The notes: generated by a model not told the origin, from the letters alone. A DNA stretch of 10,001 bases from Acidimicrobiales bacterium (GCA_020631315.1 JAHDHM010000093.1:519-10519); one strand, 5' to 3'. Positions 1 to 6,899 are shown, counted from the stretch's first letter. Program-made: numbers and translations.

Positions 1-139
1 CGGCTGGGGCGGTGGGGTCGCTCGTGGGTTCGAGGTCGCCGCGCGCGTACCATGGCGCGGACGCTACCGGATCACCTGCCGGCCACCGAGAGGCCGACCC
101 AGCCCCTCCGCCGACGCGGCGGCGATTCGGTGCCGCCAC
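1..139 (-). CDS. Possible start of a divergent gene leaving the window (doubtful)
   Basis: On the minus strand a GTG at 139-137 opens 46 codons with no stop before the window edge. The predicted peptide is rich in Ala, Pro, Gly and Arg, with a more protein-like end around residues 29-46 (APWYARGDLEPTSDPTAPA). GC at third positions is modest in the first 30 codons and higher in the last 16. The start would lie only 20 bp from the oligopeptidase start at 160, and no ribosome binding site is visible. No family is recognised. It could be chance open frame, or the true start could lie closer to the edge. Confidence 0.2.
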   Translation of the reverse strand, partial: MAAPNRRRVGGGAGSASRWPAGDPVASAPWYARGDLEPTSDPTAPA

Positions 140-159
140 GCCGGTACCGTGGCGCCCCG

Positions 160-2186
160 ATGAACGCAGCTGCCGGCGCCTCGCCCACACCACCGCTCGC
201 CGAACAGCGGGCCCACACCCGATCCATCCACGGCACGTCCGTCGATGATCCGTGGTTCTGGCTCCGAGACCGTGAGGACCCGGCGACGATCGCCTACCTC
301 ACCGCCGAGAACCACCACGCCGACGAGCTGCTCGCACCGCTGGCGCCGCTGGCCGAGACGCTCTTCCAGGAGATCAAGGGCCGCATCAACGAGACCGACA
401 TGTCCGTGCCGGTCCGCAAGGGCCCGTGGTGGTACATCTCACGCACCGAGGAAGGCGCCCAGTACGGCATCCACGTCCGCCAGGCGGACGCCGGTGGCGC
501 TCCCGACGGGATCGATCAGCTCCTGTTCGACGAGAACGTCGCGGCCGGTGACAGCGACTACTTCGCCCTTGGCGACATGGCGGTCAGCCCGAACCATCAG
601 CTCCTCGCCGTCACCACCGACCACGACGGCGACGAACAGTACGAGCTGCGCATCATCGATCTCGCCTCCGGCGAGACGCTCGTCGACCGGATCGACGGCC
701 TCACCTACGGCCTCGCATGGTCTGCCGACTCGACGGCGCTCTTCTACACGCTCGCCGACGAGATGCAGCGAGCCGACCGGGTCCTGCTCCACCGCCTCGG
801 CACCGACCCGGCCCACGACACCGTCGTCCACCACGAGACCGACGACCGCTACTGGGTCGGGCTCGGCGCCACAAGGTCGGAGCAGTACATCGTCATCAGC
901 TCCGACTCGAAGACCACGTCGGAGACGCGCGTCGTCGACGCCACCGACCCGACGTCTCCCGCCGTCGTCGTGGAGCCACGACGGGAAGGCCACGAGTACC
1001 GCGTCGAACACCACGGTGACCGATTCCTGATCCCGTCGACCGACCCGGCCAAGCCAACTGGACCGAGCTGCTGGCGCACGAACCCGGCGTTCGCCTCGAC
1101 GACGTCGACGCCTACGACCGTCACCTCGTCATCACACGGCGCCGCGACAACGTGCCTCAGGTGTCGGTGTGGATGCTCGACACCGGCGAACGCTTCGACC
1201 TCGACTTCCCCGAACCGATCTTCGAGACCGGTGGGGTGTCCAACGTCGACTGGATGAGCCGGCGCTACCGGTACGGCTACACCTCGATGGTGACCCCGAA
1301 CTCGGTGTTCGAGATCGACATCGACACCCGCGAGGTCACGCTGCTCAAGCAACAAGAGGTGGTCGGCGGCCACGACCCCGCCGACTACGTCTCGGAACGC
1401 CTCATGGCCCCCGCCGCCGACGGCACCCTCGTCCCCGTCAGCGTCGTCCGACACCGCGACACCCCGGTCGACGGCAGCGCCGCGGCCGTGGTCTACGCCT
1501 ACGGGTCGTACGAGACGATCATGCCCGCCGGGTTCTCCGTGGCACGCCTGTCGCTGCTCGACCGCGGCATGGTGTTCGCCCTGGCCCACGTCAGAGGCGG
1601 CGGCGAACTCGGCCGCGCCTGGTACGACGACGGGAAGATGGAGCACAAGCACCACTCGTTCTCCGACACCGTGGCCGTCATCGACCACCTCGCAGCGACC
1701 GGATGGGCGAGCGCCGACCGCATGGTGGTCCGTGGCGGCTCGGCCGGCGGCCTGCTCGTCGGCGCCGTGCTCAACCTCGCACCCGAGAAGCTGGCCGGCG
1801 CGGTGGCCGAGGTGCCGTTCGTCGACAACGTCAACACGATGCTCGACCCGACGCTGCCGCTGACCATCACCGAGTACGACGAGTGGGGCAACCCCCAAGA
1901 GGCCGACGCCTACGGCTGGATGACCGCCTACTCCCCCTACGAGAACGTCGCGGCGATCGACTACCCGCCGGTGTACGCGACTGCAGGCCTGAACGACCCG
2001 AGGGTCTCCTACTGGGAGCCCGCCAAGTGGATCGCCAAGCTCCGCACGACCGCGACGGGCCGGCAGCGCTTCGTGCTGAAGACCGAGATGGGTGCCGGTC
2101 ACGGCGGCCCGTCGGGCCGCTACGACGCCTGGCGCGACGAAGCCGGGATCCTGGCCTTCGTGCTCGACTGCGTCGGCGAAAGCTGA
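160..2186 (+). pseudogene. ptrB: Oligopeptidase B (S9A prolyl-oligopeptidase family), disrupted by deletion/frameshift
   Basis: Oligopeptidase B is a cytoplasmic serine peptidase that cuts short peptides after Arg or Lys; a beta-propeller gates an alpha/beta-hydrolase domain. The first part (ATG 160 to about 1030) encodes the N-terminal helix and propeller, including DPWFWLRDREDP and WWYISRTEEGAQY. The second part (about 1029 to TGA 2184-2186), in another frame, carries ANWTELL, YRYGYTSMVTP, YAYGSYE and VRGGGELGRAWYDDGK. The whole triad is there: Ser in GGSAGG (codon 1740), Asp in LNDPRVSYWEPAKW (codon 1995) and His in GAGHGG (codon 2100). The two parts together give about 675 residues, slightly under the family norm. 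About 12 residues that usually sit between FLI and the WTEL motif are missing. The start at 160 is preferred because homology begins soon after; no clear ribosome binding site is visible, and an in-frame GTG at 130 is an alternative. GTG 1152 could start only a partial catalytic fragment. Real mutation or assembly error cannot be told apart here. Confidence 0.85.
1026..1034 (+). other. Frame-change junction in the oligopeptidase B gene
   Basis: Family-like protein in the first frame ends at HHGDRFLI, near 1032. In the third frame, family-like protein begins at about 1029 with DPVDRPGQANWTELL; that frame is open only from 1020, after a TGA at 1017-1019. E. coli PtrB, recalled from memory, has about a dozen more residues between these points. 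A net loss of 3n+1 bases, for example 37 or 40, would explain both the gap and the frame change. GATC at the junction could be leftover microhomology, which is inference. Confidence 0.6.
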
Positions 2187-2190
2187 GGAT

Positions 2191-2216
2191 CCCGGCTCGC
2201 CCTGCGGCGAGGAGGG
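2191..2216. terminator. Hairpin between convergent genes, candidate bidirectional terminator
   Basis: CTCGCC (2196-2201) and GGCGAG (2206-2211) form a perfect 6-bp stem with a 4-nt loop. Beyond a 2x2 internal mismatch, CCC (2191-2193) can pair with GGG (2214-2216). The hairpin sits in the 33-bp gap between the stop of oligopeptidase B and the stop of the FtsH-like gene, so it could end both transcripts. No T-run follows on either strand, so it is not a classic intrinsic terminator. Confidence 0.45.
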
Positions 2217-2219
2217 AGG

Positions 2220-3998
2220 TCAGGTCAGGTCGACGACGGCCTTGTCGTGCACGTCGGCGGCCTGAGCGAGCACGGCGAGGATCTCCTCACCGATGAGCTC
2301 CTCACGCTCGAGGAGCGCATCGCGCAGCGCCTCGACCAGGTGACGGTTCCGACCGAGCAGCTCGGTGACCGCGGCCTTGCGAGCCTGGAGGATCTCCTCC
2401 GTGGCCTCACGGCCCGAGTCCGACGCGAGGGTCTTGGCCACGACATCGGCACCGTTGCCCATGTTGGCCGCCTCAAACGAGATCAAGCGGGGACCGAGAC
2501 CGAGCGCACCCACCATGGTCGCTGCGGCCTTGGTGGCGGCAGCGAGATCGCCGCCGGGCCCACTGCCGGACTCACCGAACCACAGCTCCTCTGCGACCAT
2601 GCCGCCGAAGGCGATGTCGATGCCGGACTCGATCTCCGAACGGGTCTTGGTGAACCGCTCCTCGGACTCGCTGTGGGCCAGAAGGCCCAACGCGTCCTTG
2701 CGCTTGATGATCGAGAGCACCTCGAGCTTGCGGCCGGCGCCCATCAGGTGGGCGACGACGGCGTGGCCCGCCTCGTGCGTGGCGATGGTGCGACGGTCGG
2801 CCTCGGTGTAGGTCACCTGCTCGGTCAGACCGAGCTCTTCGGTCATCTTGGCCTGCTGCAGGTCACCCCACTCGAGCGCCTCACGGCCGTCGCGCAGCGC
2901 CCAGACGAGCGCCTCGTCGAAGAGATGCTCGATCATGACCGGCGAGTAGCCCATCGTCATCGCTGCGAGTGCGTCACGGCGACCTTCGTCGTCGAGGGTG
3001 GGGCCGTGGGCCTTGCGGCCGAGGTAGAAGTCGATGATGTCGCGGCGACCCGCACGTCCCGGGAGGCCGAAGTAGATCGAGCGGTCGAAGCGACCGGGAC
3101 GCAGCAGCGCCGGATCCAGGTCGGCGGCACGGTTGGTCGCGGCGACCACGAGGATGTTGGCCGCTGCGGCACGACGCTTCGCGATCTGGCGTTCCGGCGG
3201 GAGCAGACGGTTCACCCGGTCGACGAAGAAGTTCGCGAACTTGGTGCCCATCGTCGGCTCGTCGAACGACTGGAGCTGGATCAGCAGCTCGTTCACGACA
3301 CCGGTCACGCCCTCACCCCGACCTGAGCCCATGCCCGAGCGGGAGCCGCCGATGGCGTCGATCTCCTCGATGAAGCCGATCGCGCCGCCTTCCTTGCGAG
3401 CGGCCTTACGCAGCTCACGGAAGTACGACCGGATCTTGCGGTTCGTCTGCCCGTAGTACATCGACTGGAACGCCGAGCTCGACACGAACAGGAACGGCAC
3501 ACCGGCTTCGCCGGCCATGGCGCGAGCCATGTAGGTCTTGCCGGTTCCGGGCGGACCCTCGAACAAGATGCCGCGACGAGGCGTGCCACCCATCTGGTTC
3601 TGGAAGGTCTTGTGCGCGAGGAAGAGGTTCATCGAACGGACGACCTCCTCCTTCACCGTGTCGATGCCCTTGACGTCGTCGACGGTGACGTCGATCTCGC
3701 TCGGGTGGTACGTCACATGCGGCGATCGACCGGCCATCAGCAGCGGGCCGAGCAGCGCGATGCCGAGCACGATGATCAGGATCGCCGGGAAGACGTAGAA
3801 CGCGGGGATGTCGATGTCGGGGAGACCCGGCCAGAACGACTGGCCCGACAGCATCCGCCACCAGGCCCACGCGGCGATCACGCCGAGGACCATCGCCACG
3901 CGACCGACACGCGACAGCCGACTGCGCTCCCTGGTCTGGGCGACATCGGCCAGCGCGTCCGACAGGACGGTCGATTCCGAGAGATGGCTCAACTCCAC
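2220..3998 (-). CDS. FtsH-like membrane-anchored AAA+ zinc metalloprotease, diverged paralogue
   Basis: This 592-residue protein should be an ATP-driven protease that unfolds and degrades membrane or soluble proteins from the cytoplasmic face. Two membrane segments (about 33-51 and 67-89) flank a very short outside loop. The AAA+ domain has Walker A GPPGTGKT (148-155), an aromatic pore loop MYYG (180-183), and the second region of homology with RPGRFDR (300-306, Arg fingers 300 and 303). The M41 peptidase domain has HEAGH (408-412) and the third zinc ligand Asp484. Two things are odd: Walker B reads FIEEID (209-214), with Glu where FtsH has Asp, and about 35 extra residues (246-280) lie between Walker B and the second region of homology. 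The start is GTG 3998, with a strong ribosome binding site and an in-frame TAG just upstream (4017-4019). Architecture and the peptidase site indicate FtsH, but divergence and the isolated position suggest a second copy rather than the housekeeping ftsH, so no symbol is given. Confidence 0.92.
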   Translation of the reverse strand: MELSHLSESTVLSDALADVAQTRERSRLSRVGRVAMVLGVIAAWAWWRMLSGQSFWPGLPDIDIPAFYVFPAILIIVLGIALLGPLLMAGRSPHVTYHPSEIDVTVDDVKGIDTVKEEVVRSMNLFLAHKTFQNQMGGTPRRGILFEGPPGTGKTYMARAMAGEAGVPFLFVSSSAFQSMYYGQTNRKIRSYFRELRKAARKEGGAIGFIEEIDAIGGSRSGMGSGRGEGVTGVVNELLIQLQSFDEPTMGTKFANFFVDRVNRLLPPERQIAKRRAAAANILVVAATNRAADLDPALLRPGRFDRSIYFGLPGRAGRRDIIDFYLGRKAHGPTLDDEGRRDALAAMTMGYSPVMIEHLFDEALVWALRDGREALEWGDLQQAKMTEELGLTEQVTYTEADRRTIATHEAGHAVVAHLMGAGRKLEVLSIIKRKDALGLLAHSESEERFTKTRSEIESGIDIAFGGMVAEELWFGESGSGPGGDLAAATKAAATMVGALGLGPRLISFEAANMGNGADVVAKTLASDSGREATEEILQARKAAVTELLGRNRHLVEALRDALLEREELIGEEILAVLAQAADVHDKAVVDLT

Positions 3999-4006
3999 GG
4001 CGGGAT

Positions 4007-4012
4007 CCTCCG
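4007..4012 (-). promoter_or_regulatory. Shine-Dalgarno site of the FtsH-like gene
   Basis: Read on the minus strand, CGGAGG is followed 8 nt later by the GTG start at 3998. It settles the start choice, since an in-frame stop lies at 4017-4019. The same bases are complementary to a segment upstream in the leader. Confidence 0.7.
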
Positions 4013-4089
4013 ATAGCTACGTGTGAACTGCGGAGAGTGAGTTTCAGGGCCCGAATCTTGGTTATTCGTGGCTGATCGACCACTCTCCG
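4008..4089 (-). promoter_or_regulatory. Leader of the FtsH-like gene with alternative pairings, candidate RNA switch
   Basis: Reading the minus strand, segment 1 is CGGAGAGTG (4089-4081) and segment 2 is its perfect 9-bp complement CACTCTCCG (4039-4031). Wobble pairs could extend that stem outwards. Between them lies a small hairpin, CGAAT (4068-4064) with ATTCG (4056-4052) and a 7-nt loop. The last five bases of segment 2, CTCCG, also pair with CGGAG (4012-4008) of the ribosome binding site. Segment 2 can therefore hold either segment 1, leaving the site free, or the site itself, blocking it. The predicted promoter would start RNA just before segment 1. The pairings are seen directly; the switching role is inference. 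Confidence 0.35.
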
Positions 4090-4100
4090 TGGGATTCACG

Positions 4101-4129
4101 ACAGTAGAGGAGGGATCCAGCGCTGCCAA
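4101..4129 (-). promoter_or_regulatory. Candidate sigma-70-type promoter of the FtsH-like gene
   Basis: On the minus strand TTGGCA (4129-4124) is five of six to the -35 consensus. A 17-bp spacer follows, then TACTGT (4106-4101), which fits the TANNNT pattern of a -10 box. RNA would begin near 4094 and give a leader of about 95 nt. It is the best promoter match in the window. Confidence 0.5.
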
Positions 4130-4151
4130 GCGCGATCCCGAGATCTGTCGA

Positions 4152-4520
4152 TCAGACGGTGAGCGCAGCCAACCCGAGCGCAACGAAGCCGAGATTGCGG
4201 GCGATCGAGCGCCAGCTGACCGGCGCCGCCGACCACGCGCCGAAACAGGCGCACACCGGCGGATCAGGACGCCCTACGACTCGCACGAGCGCGCCCGTGA
4301 ACACCACCAGCAGCGTCAGACCCGCCCACACTCCGAGTGGCGCGCCGATCCCGGCGATGATGATGCTGCCGACGACCAGCTCGACCGGCGGCACCAGATG
4401 GACGAGCGAGCTCGGCGTGCCGAGCGCCTGAGCGGCCGCCGGCCAGGACGGGTCACGCCACTTGAGCGCACCCGACGCGACGAAGATCACGCCGAACGTG
4501 ATCTCGAGGAGCACGCCCAT
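4152..4520 (-). CDS. MauE/DoxX-like redox-associated membrane protein
   Basis: A 122-residue, very hydrophobic protein with about four membrane segments (roughly 2-19, 38-58, 61-80 and 104-121). A conserved-looking motif PPVCACFG (residues 87-94) is followed by a WRSIARNLGF stretch. A CxC pair next to FG and a downstream RN pair is the hallmark of MauE-type proteins. Those are membrane partners of thiol-redox reactions, named after a factor needed for methylamine dehydrogenase maturation, but most actinobacterial members have no assigned substrate. The Cys pair (90 and 92) would be the redox centre. The ATG at 4520 lies 11 bp after the stop of the flavin reductase gene, so the two are probably co-transcribed. 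No methylamine dehydrogenase genes are in view, so a role in methylamine use is not supported. Confidence 0.75.
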   Translation of the reverse strand: MGVLLEITFGVIFVASGALKWRDPSWPAAAQALGTPSSLVHLVPPVELVVGSIIIAGIGAPLGVWAGLTLLVVFTGALVRVVGRPDPPVCACFGAWSAAPVSWRSIARNLGFVALGLAALTV

Positions 4521-4531
4521 GAGGCCCGCGC

Positions 4532-5020
4532 TCAGCCGAACGTGCCGTACTGACCCTTGAAGAACACCATCGGCGCGGCCTCGGCGTCAGCCACCTCGAG
4601 CTGCTGCACGCGTCCGATCACCATGTCGTGATCACCGGCTTCGTGGACGGCGTCGATCGTGCAGTCGATCCACGCGACCACACCAGGTAGCACCGGCGAG
4701 CCGGTCGGGCCCGCGGTCCAGTCCAGCCCGTCGAACTTGTCCTCGGAGCGGCTCGCCATGACACCGCACAGCTCGAGTTGGTCGGCGGCGAGGACGTTCA
4801 CGCAGAAGGACCCCGACTCCCGGATCTGCGCCCATGAGCCCGAGGTCCGTCCGGGGAGGAACCCGACGAGCGGCGGATCGAGGGACACCGACGTGAACGA
4901 GCCGATGGCCATGCCGACGGGCCCCGACACTCCGGCCGCGGTGACGACGGTGACCCCCGTCGGGAAGTGGCCGAGGGCCGTGCGGAAGTCGCCGGGGTCG
5001 ATCTCGGGATGGTCGCTCAC
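4532..5020 (-). CDS. Flavin reductase family protein (FMN-binding split barrel)
   Basis: The 162 residues make a single flavin-reductase-like domain of the usual length. Typical stretches appear in order: FRTALGHFPTGVTVVT (12-27), MAIGSFTSVSLDPPL (37-51), FCVNVLAADQ (72-81) and GDHDMVIGRV (129-138). Family members bind FMN or FAD and reduce it with NAD(P)H; many serve a two-component monooxygenase. No monooxygenase lies nearby, so the partner is unknown, and a flavin-binding role without reductase activity cannot be excluded. The start is GTG 5020, with GGAGC (5031-5027) 6 nt upstream. The gene follows the TetR gene by 63 bp, and TAGAGT (5057-5052) could be a weak -10 box of its own. The MauE-like gene follows 11 bp downstream. 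Confidence 0.88.
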   Translation of the reverse strand: MSDHPEIDPGDFRTALGHFPTGVTVVTAAGVSGPVGMAIGSFTSVSLDPPLVGFLPGRTSGSWAQIRESGSFCVNVLAADQLELCGVMASRSEDKFDGLDWTAGPTGSPVLPGVVAWIDCTIDAVHEAGDHDMVIGRVQQLEVADAEAAPMVFFKGQYGTFG

Positions 5021-5083
5021 GGTGCTGCTCCAGGTCTGCGGCTGCGGCGAGACTCTACAGCCGACCGCAGCGGCGACGAGCGC

Positions 5084-5746
5084 TCAGGCGTCGACGCCGA
5101 GCAAGGCGGGCATCATCCGGTCGACGGTCTCCGTCAACGCCTGCTCGTCGGCTCCGAGCACCGACGCCATCGTCGCGACGACCGGGCCGCTCAGCTCCGA
5201 GAGGTCCGCGGCGACACCCGCGAGCGCTGCCTTCGCATGTCCGCTGGCGAGGCCGGCGACCAGCAGGTAGCAGACCTCGACCTCGTTCTCGGTACACCGG
5301 ACGCGGCCCATCGCGCGGGCTCGTTGCAGCTGCACCAGCGCAGGAGGCGGCGCATCGGCCATCGGCCAGATGTGACTGTGGATGACGTTGTCGACCATCC
5401 GGGCGAAGTCGAGATCCGTCATCGAGCGGTGGGCGTTCACCAGCCAGGTCGCGATGAACCCGTCGAGCGGGTCGTCGCCGGCGAGCTCCGCGACGCGGGC
5501 GCTGTTGTCGGCCACGATGCGACCGACGACCTCTCGGATGGCCTCGTCACGGTCACCGAAGTGGTTGTAGAACGTGCCACCTGCGACATCGGCTCGGTCG
5601 ACGACGTCGGTCACCGAGAAGCCGGCGACGCCCTCGTCGATCAACAGGCGCAGCGTCGCCTCGAGCAACGAATGGTGGGTCTCCCGACGCCGTCGCTCCG
5701 TCCGATTGAGTTCCTCGTCGCCCTCGAGGCGGGGCAGCTCAGGCAC
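5084..5746 (-). CDS. TetR family transcriptional regulator
   Basis: About 220 residues, a normal TetR length. The N-terminal DNA-binding domain is clear: RRRRETHHSLLEATLRLL leads into the helix-turn-helix FSVTDVVDRADVAGGTFYNHFGDRDE (split here as FSVTDVVDRADVAGG, 43-57, and TFYNHFGDRDE, 58-68). The C-terminal ligand-binding half is too diverse to predict a ligand. The chosen start is GTG 5746, with GAAGG 5 nt upstream. A GTG at 5818 in the same frame would add 24 residues, unusual ahead of the domain, and would make the upstream palindromes coding. The regulator probably controls itself and perhaps the flavin reductase and MauE-like genes downstream on the same strand; this is inference from order only. 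Confidence 0.88.
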   Translation of the reverse strand: MPELPRLEGDEELNRTERRRRETHHSLLEATLRLLIDEGVAGFSVTDVVDRADVAGGTFYNHFGDRDEAIREVVGRIVADNSARVAELAGDDPLDGFIATWLVNAHRSMTDLDFARMVDNVIHSHIWPMADAPPPALVQLQRARAMGRVRCTENEVEVCYLLVAGLASGHAKAALAGVAADLSELSGPVVATMASVLGADEQALTETVDRMMPALLGVDA

Positions 5747-5774
5747 CGCGACCTTCTTGCGCTTGGACGGGCCA

Positions 5775-5807
5775 CACCATGGTGACCAGTGAACCACACC
5801 CAGTGGT
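5775..5807. promoter_or_regulatory. Candidate operator upstream of the TetR gene
   Basis: CACCATGGTG (5775-5784) is a perfect 10-bp palindrome. ACCAC (5793-5797) and GTGGT (5803-5807) form an inverted repeat with a 5-nt spacer. CCACACC also occurs twice in direct orientation (5772-5778 and 5795-5801). The cluster lies 29-61 bp before the chosen TetR start, where autoregulatory TetR operators commonly sit. Confidence 0.35.
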
Positions 5808-5855
5808 CGGCACTTCACACCTGACGCAGGGTTTCCGCCCCGACGAGACCTGAAC

Positions 5856-5870
5856 GTGATGCGACATCAC
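5856..5870. promoter_or_regulatory. Palindrome between the hydrolase and TetR genes
   Basis: GTGATG (5856-5861) and CATCAC (5865-5870) form a perfect 6-bp inverted repeat around 3 nt. It lies 16 bp past the stop of the metallo-hydrolase gene and about 110 bp before the TetR start. It may be a regulator site; with a short stem and no T-run it is a poor terminator. Confidence 0.3.
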
Positions 5871-5886
5871 ACGCAGGGCGACGAGC

Positions 5887-6735
5887 TCATCGTGAGACCC
5901 GCTCCAGCGAAGGTCGCACCGCAGCGACGAGCCCTTCGGCGGCTGCGATCACCTCGGGCCCACCGAGTCCGGCGAGCGAACGCGCGGTGACGAGCAGTTC
6001 GTCGACACCGTCGTCGTCGCGAGCGGGGTCGTGATGGAACAGCGCCAGACGCGAGACGCCGGCAGCCTGTGCCACGGCCACGGCGAAGTCGACGGTCGAA
6101 TGTCCCCAGTCGGCCTTGGCCGCGAACTCGTCGCGGGTGTACTGCGCGTCGTGGATGAGCAGGTCGACACCGGCGATCAGCTCGAGCAGTTCCGGACTGA
6201 TCACGCCGTCTGCGGGCTCCTGATGGTCGGAGACGTACGCGACGGAGGCCCCACCGTGATCGATCCGATACGCGTTCGTGGAGCCGGGGTGGTCGACGCG
6301 GGCGGCGGTGACGACCGCCTCACCGATCGTGACCGACGCGCGGTCGAGCTCCTCGATGGTCACGCCCGAGCACAGCGTGGCCAACGGCACCGGGAAAAAG
6401 GGTGGTGTGACGACCTTGGCCAGCGCAGCGTGCAGTGAACCCTCATCCGGCTGTGGCGGGCCGATGAGCCGAGCCCGGGCACCCGGCTGCATCACGGGCC
6501 CGAAGAACGGCAGGCCCTGGATGTGATCCCAGTGGAGGTGGCTGAGCAGCAGCACACCCTCGAACGGACCATCGAGCGATTCGCCGTACTGACGCACCCC
6601 GGTTCCGAGGTCGATCACGATCGGCGGACACCCGTCGGCGATGACCTCGACACAGGCGGTGTTGCCGCCGTAGCGACGCGTGTCAGCTCCGATGGCAGGC
6701 GTCGATCCGCGCACGCCGTGGAACCTGACCTGCAT
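5887..6735 (-). CDS. MBL-fold metallo-hydrolase, RNase Z/PhnP-like group
   Basis: A 282-residue metallo-beta-lactamase-fold enzyme with a complete two-metal site: HLHWDH (66-71, with His66, His68, Asp70 and His71), His149 in DHPG, Asp170 in SDH, and a late His in WGHST (212) or LFHHDP (234-235). The N-terminus VRGSTPAIG with RYGGNTACVE is typical of the branch that includes RNase Z, PhnP-type phosphodiesterases and many uncharacterised hydrolases. A phosphodiester substrate is likely but cannot be named. No signal peptide is visible, so it should be cytoplasmic. The ATG at 6735 follows a purine-rich GAGGGGGAG ribosome binding site (6748-6740) by 4 nt. The gene lies between pilT and tetR on the same strand, with separate gaps of more than 100 bp on both sides, so it is probably transcribed alone. 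Confidence 0.9.
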   Translation of the reverse strand: MQVRFHGVRGSTPAIGADTRRYGGNTACVEVIADGCPPIVIDLGTGVRQYGESLDGPFEGVLLLSHLHWDHIQGLPFFGPVMQPGARARLIGPPQPDEGSLHAALAKVVTPPFFPVPLATLCSGVTIEELDRASVTIGEAVVTAARVDHPGSTNAYRIDHGGASVAYVSDHQEPADGVISPELLELIAGVDLLIHDAQYTRDEFAAKADWGHSTVDFAVAVAQAAGVSRLALFHHDPARDDDGVDELLVTARSLAGLGGPEVIAAAEGLVAAVRPSLERVSR

Positions 6736-6797
6736 CGCTCTCCCCCTCTGCGGAAGCCTCGACAGAGCGCGGGATCGCTGCTTCGAGGCGTTGCGAG

Positions 6798-6827
6798 AGG
6801 CTAGGAACGCTCAGCGACGCCGCTCAA
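6798..6827 (-). promoter_or_regulatory. Candidate promoter of the MBL-fold hydrolase gene
   Basis: On the minus strand TTGAGC (6827-6822) is followed after 18 bp by TAGCCT (6803-6798), giving a leader of about 55 nt before the start at 6735. The -10 box fits TANNNT and the -35 box matches four of six. Confidence 0.35.
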
Positions 6828-6845
6828 GAGACACGCGTCACATCG

Positions 6846-6899
6846 GGACTCGGTCAAGCCACCCGGACTCGGTCAAGCCACCCGGACTCGGTCAAGCCA
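6846..6899. repeat. 19-bp tandem repeat, two full copies plus 16 bp of a third
   Basis: The unit GGACTCGGTCAAGCCACCC occurs at 6846-6864 and 6865-6883 without mismatch, and its first 16 bases recur at 6884-6899. The third copy contains the TGA stop of the pilT-like gene (6892-6894) and its last two codons. The unit length is not a multiple of three, but the other copies lie after the stop. Identical copies point to recent slippage. Confidence 0.9.

Noticed and set aside
1020..1060. Programmed frameshift in oligopeptidase B
   Set aside because: No slippery heptamer is present at the junction and family residues are missing, which points to a deletion rather than recoding.
849..2102. Long open frame of 417 codons on the minus strand opposite oligopeptidase B
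   Set aside because: It is antisense to a region with clear S9 family motifs in order, and its own product is a His/Val/Gly/Arg-rich sequence with no recognisable motif, as expected from the complement of GC-rich codons.
2247..3326. Open frame of 359 codons on the plus strand opposite the FtsH-like gene
   Set aside because: The minus strand encodes HEAGH, Arg fingers and other AAA+ motifs here; the plus frame is a shadow.
3989..4183. 64-codon minus-strand frame in the gap before the FtsH-like gene
   Set aside because: It overlaps the end of the MauE-like gene, the predicted promoter and the leader stems, and its codon use is not GC3-biased like the true genes.
5856..5870. GTGATG/CATCAC palindrome considered as the hydrolase terminator or a CRP-type site
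   Set aside because: The stem is only 6 bp with no T-run, and the symmetric spacing between TGTGA and TCAC is 7 rather than the 6 of CRP sites.
6846..6899. Tandem repeats considered as a CRISPR array or plasmid iteron set
   Set aside because: Copies are directly adjacent with no spacers, there are fewer than three full units, and no cas or replication gene is near.
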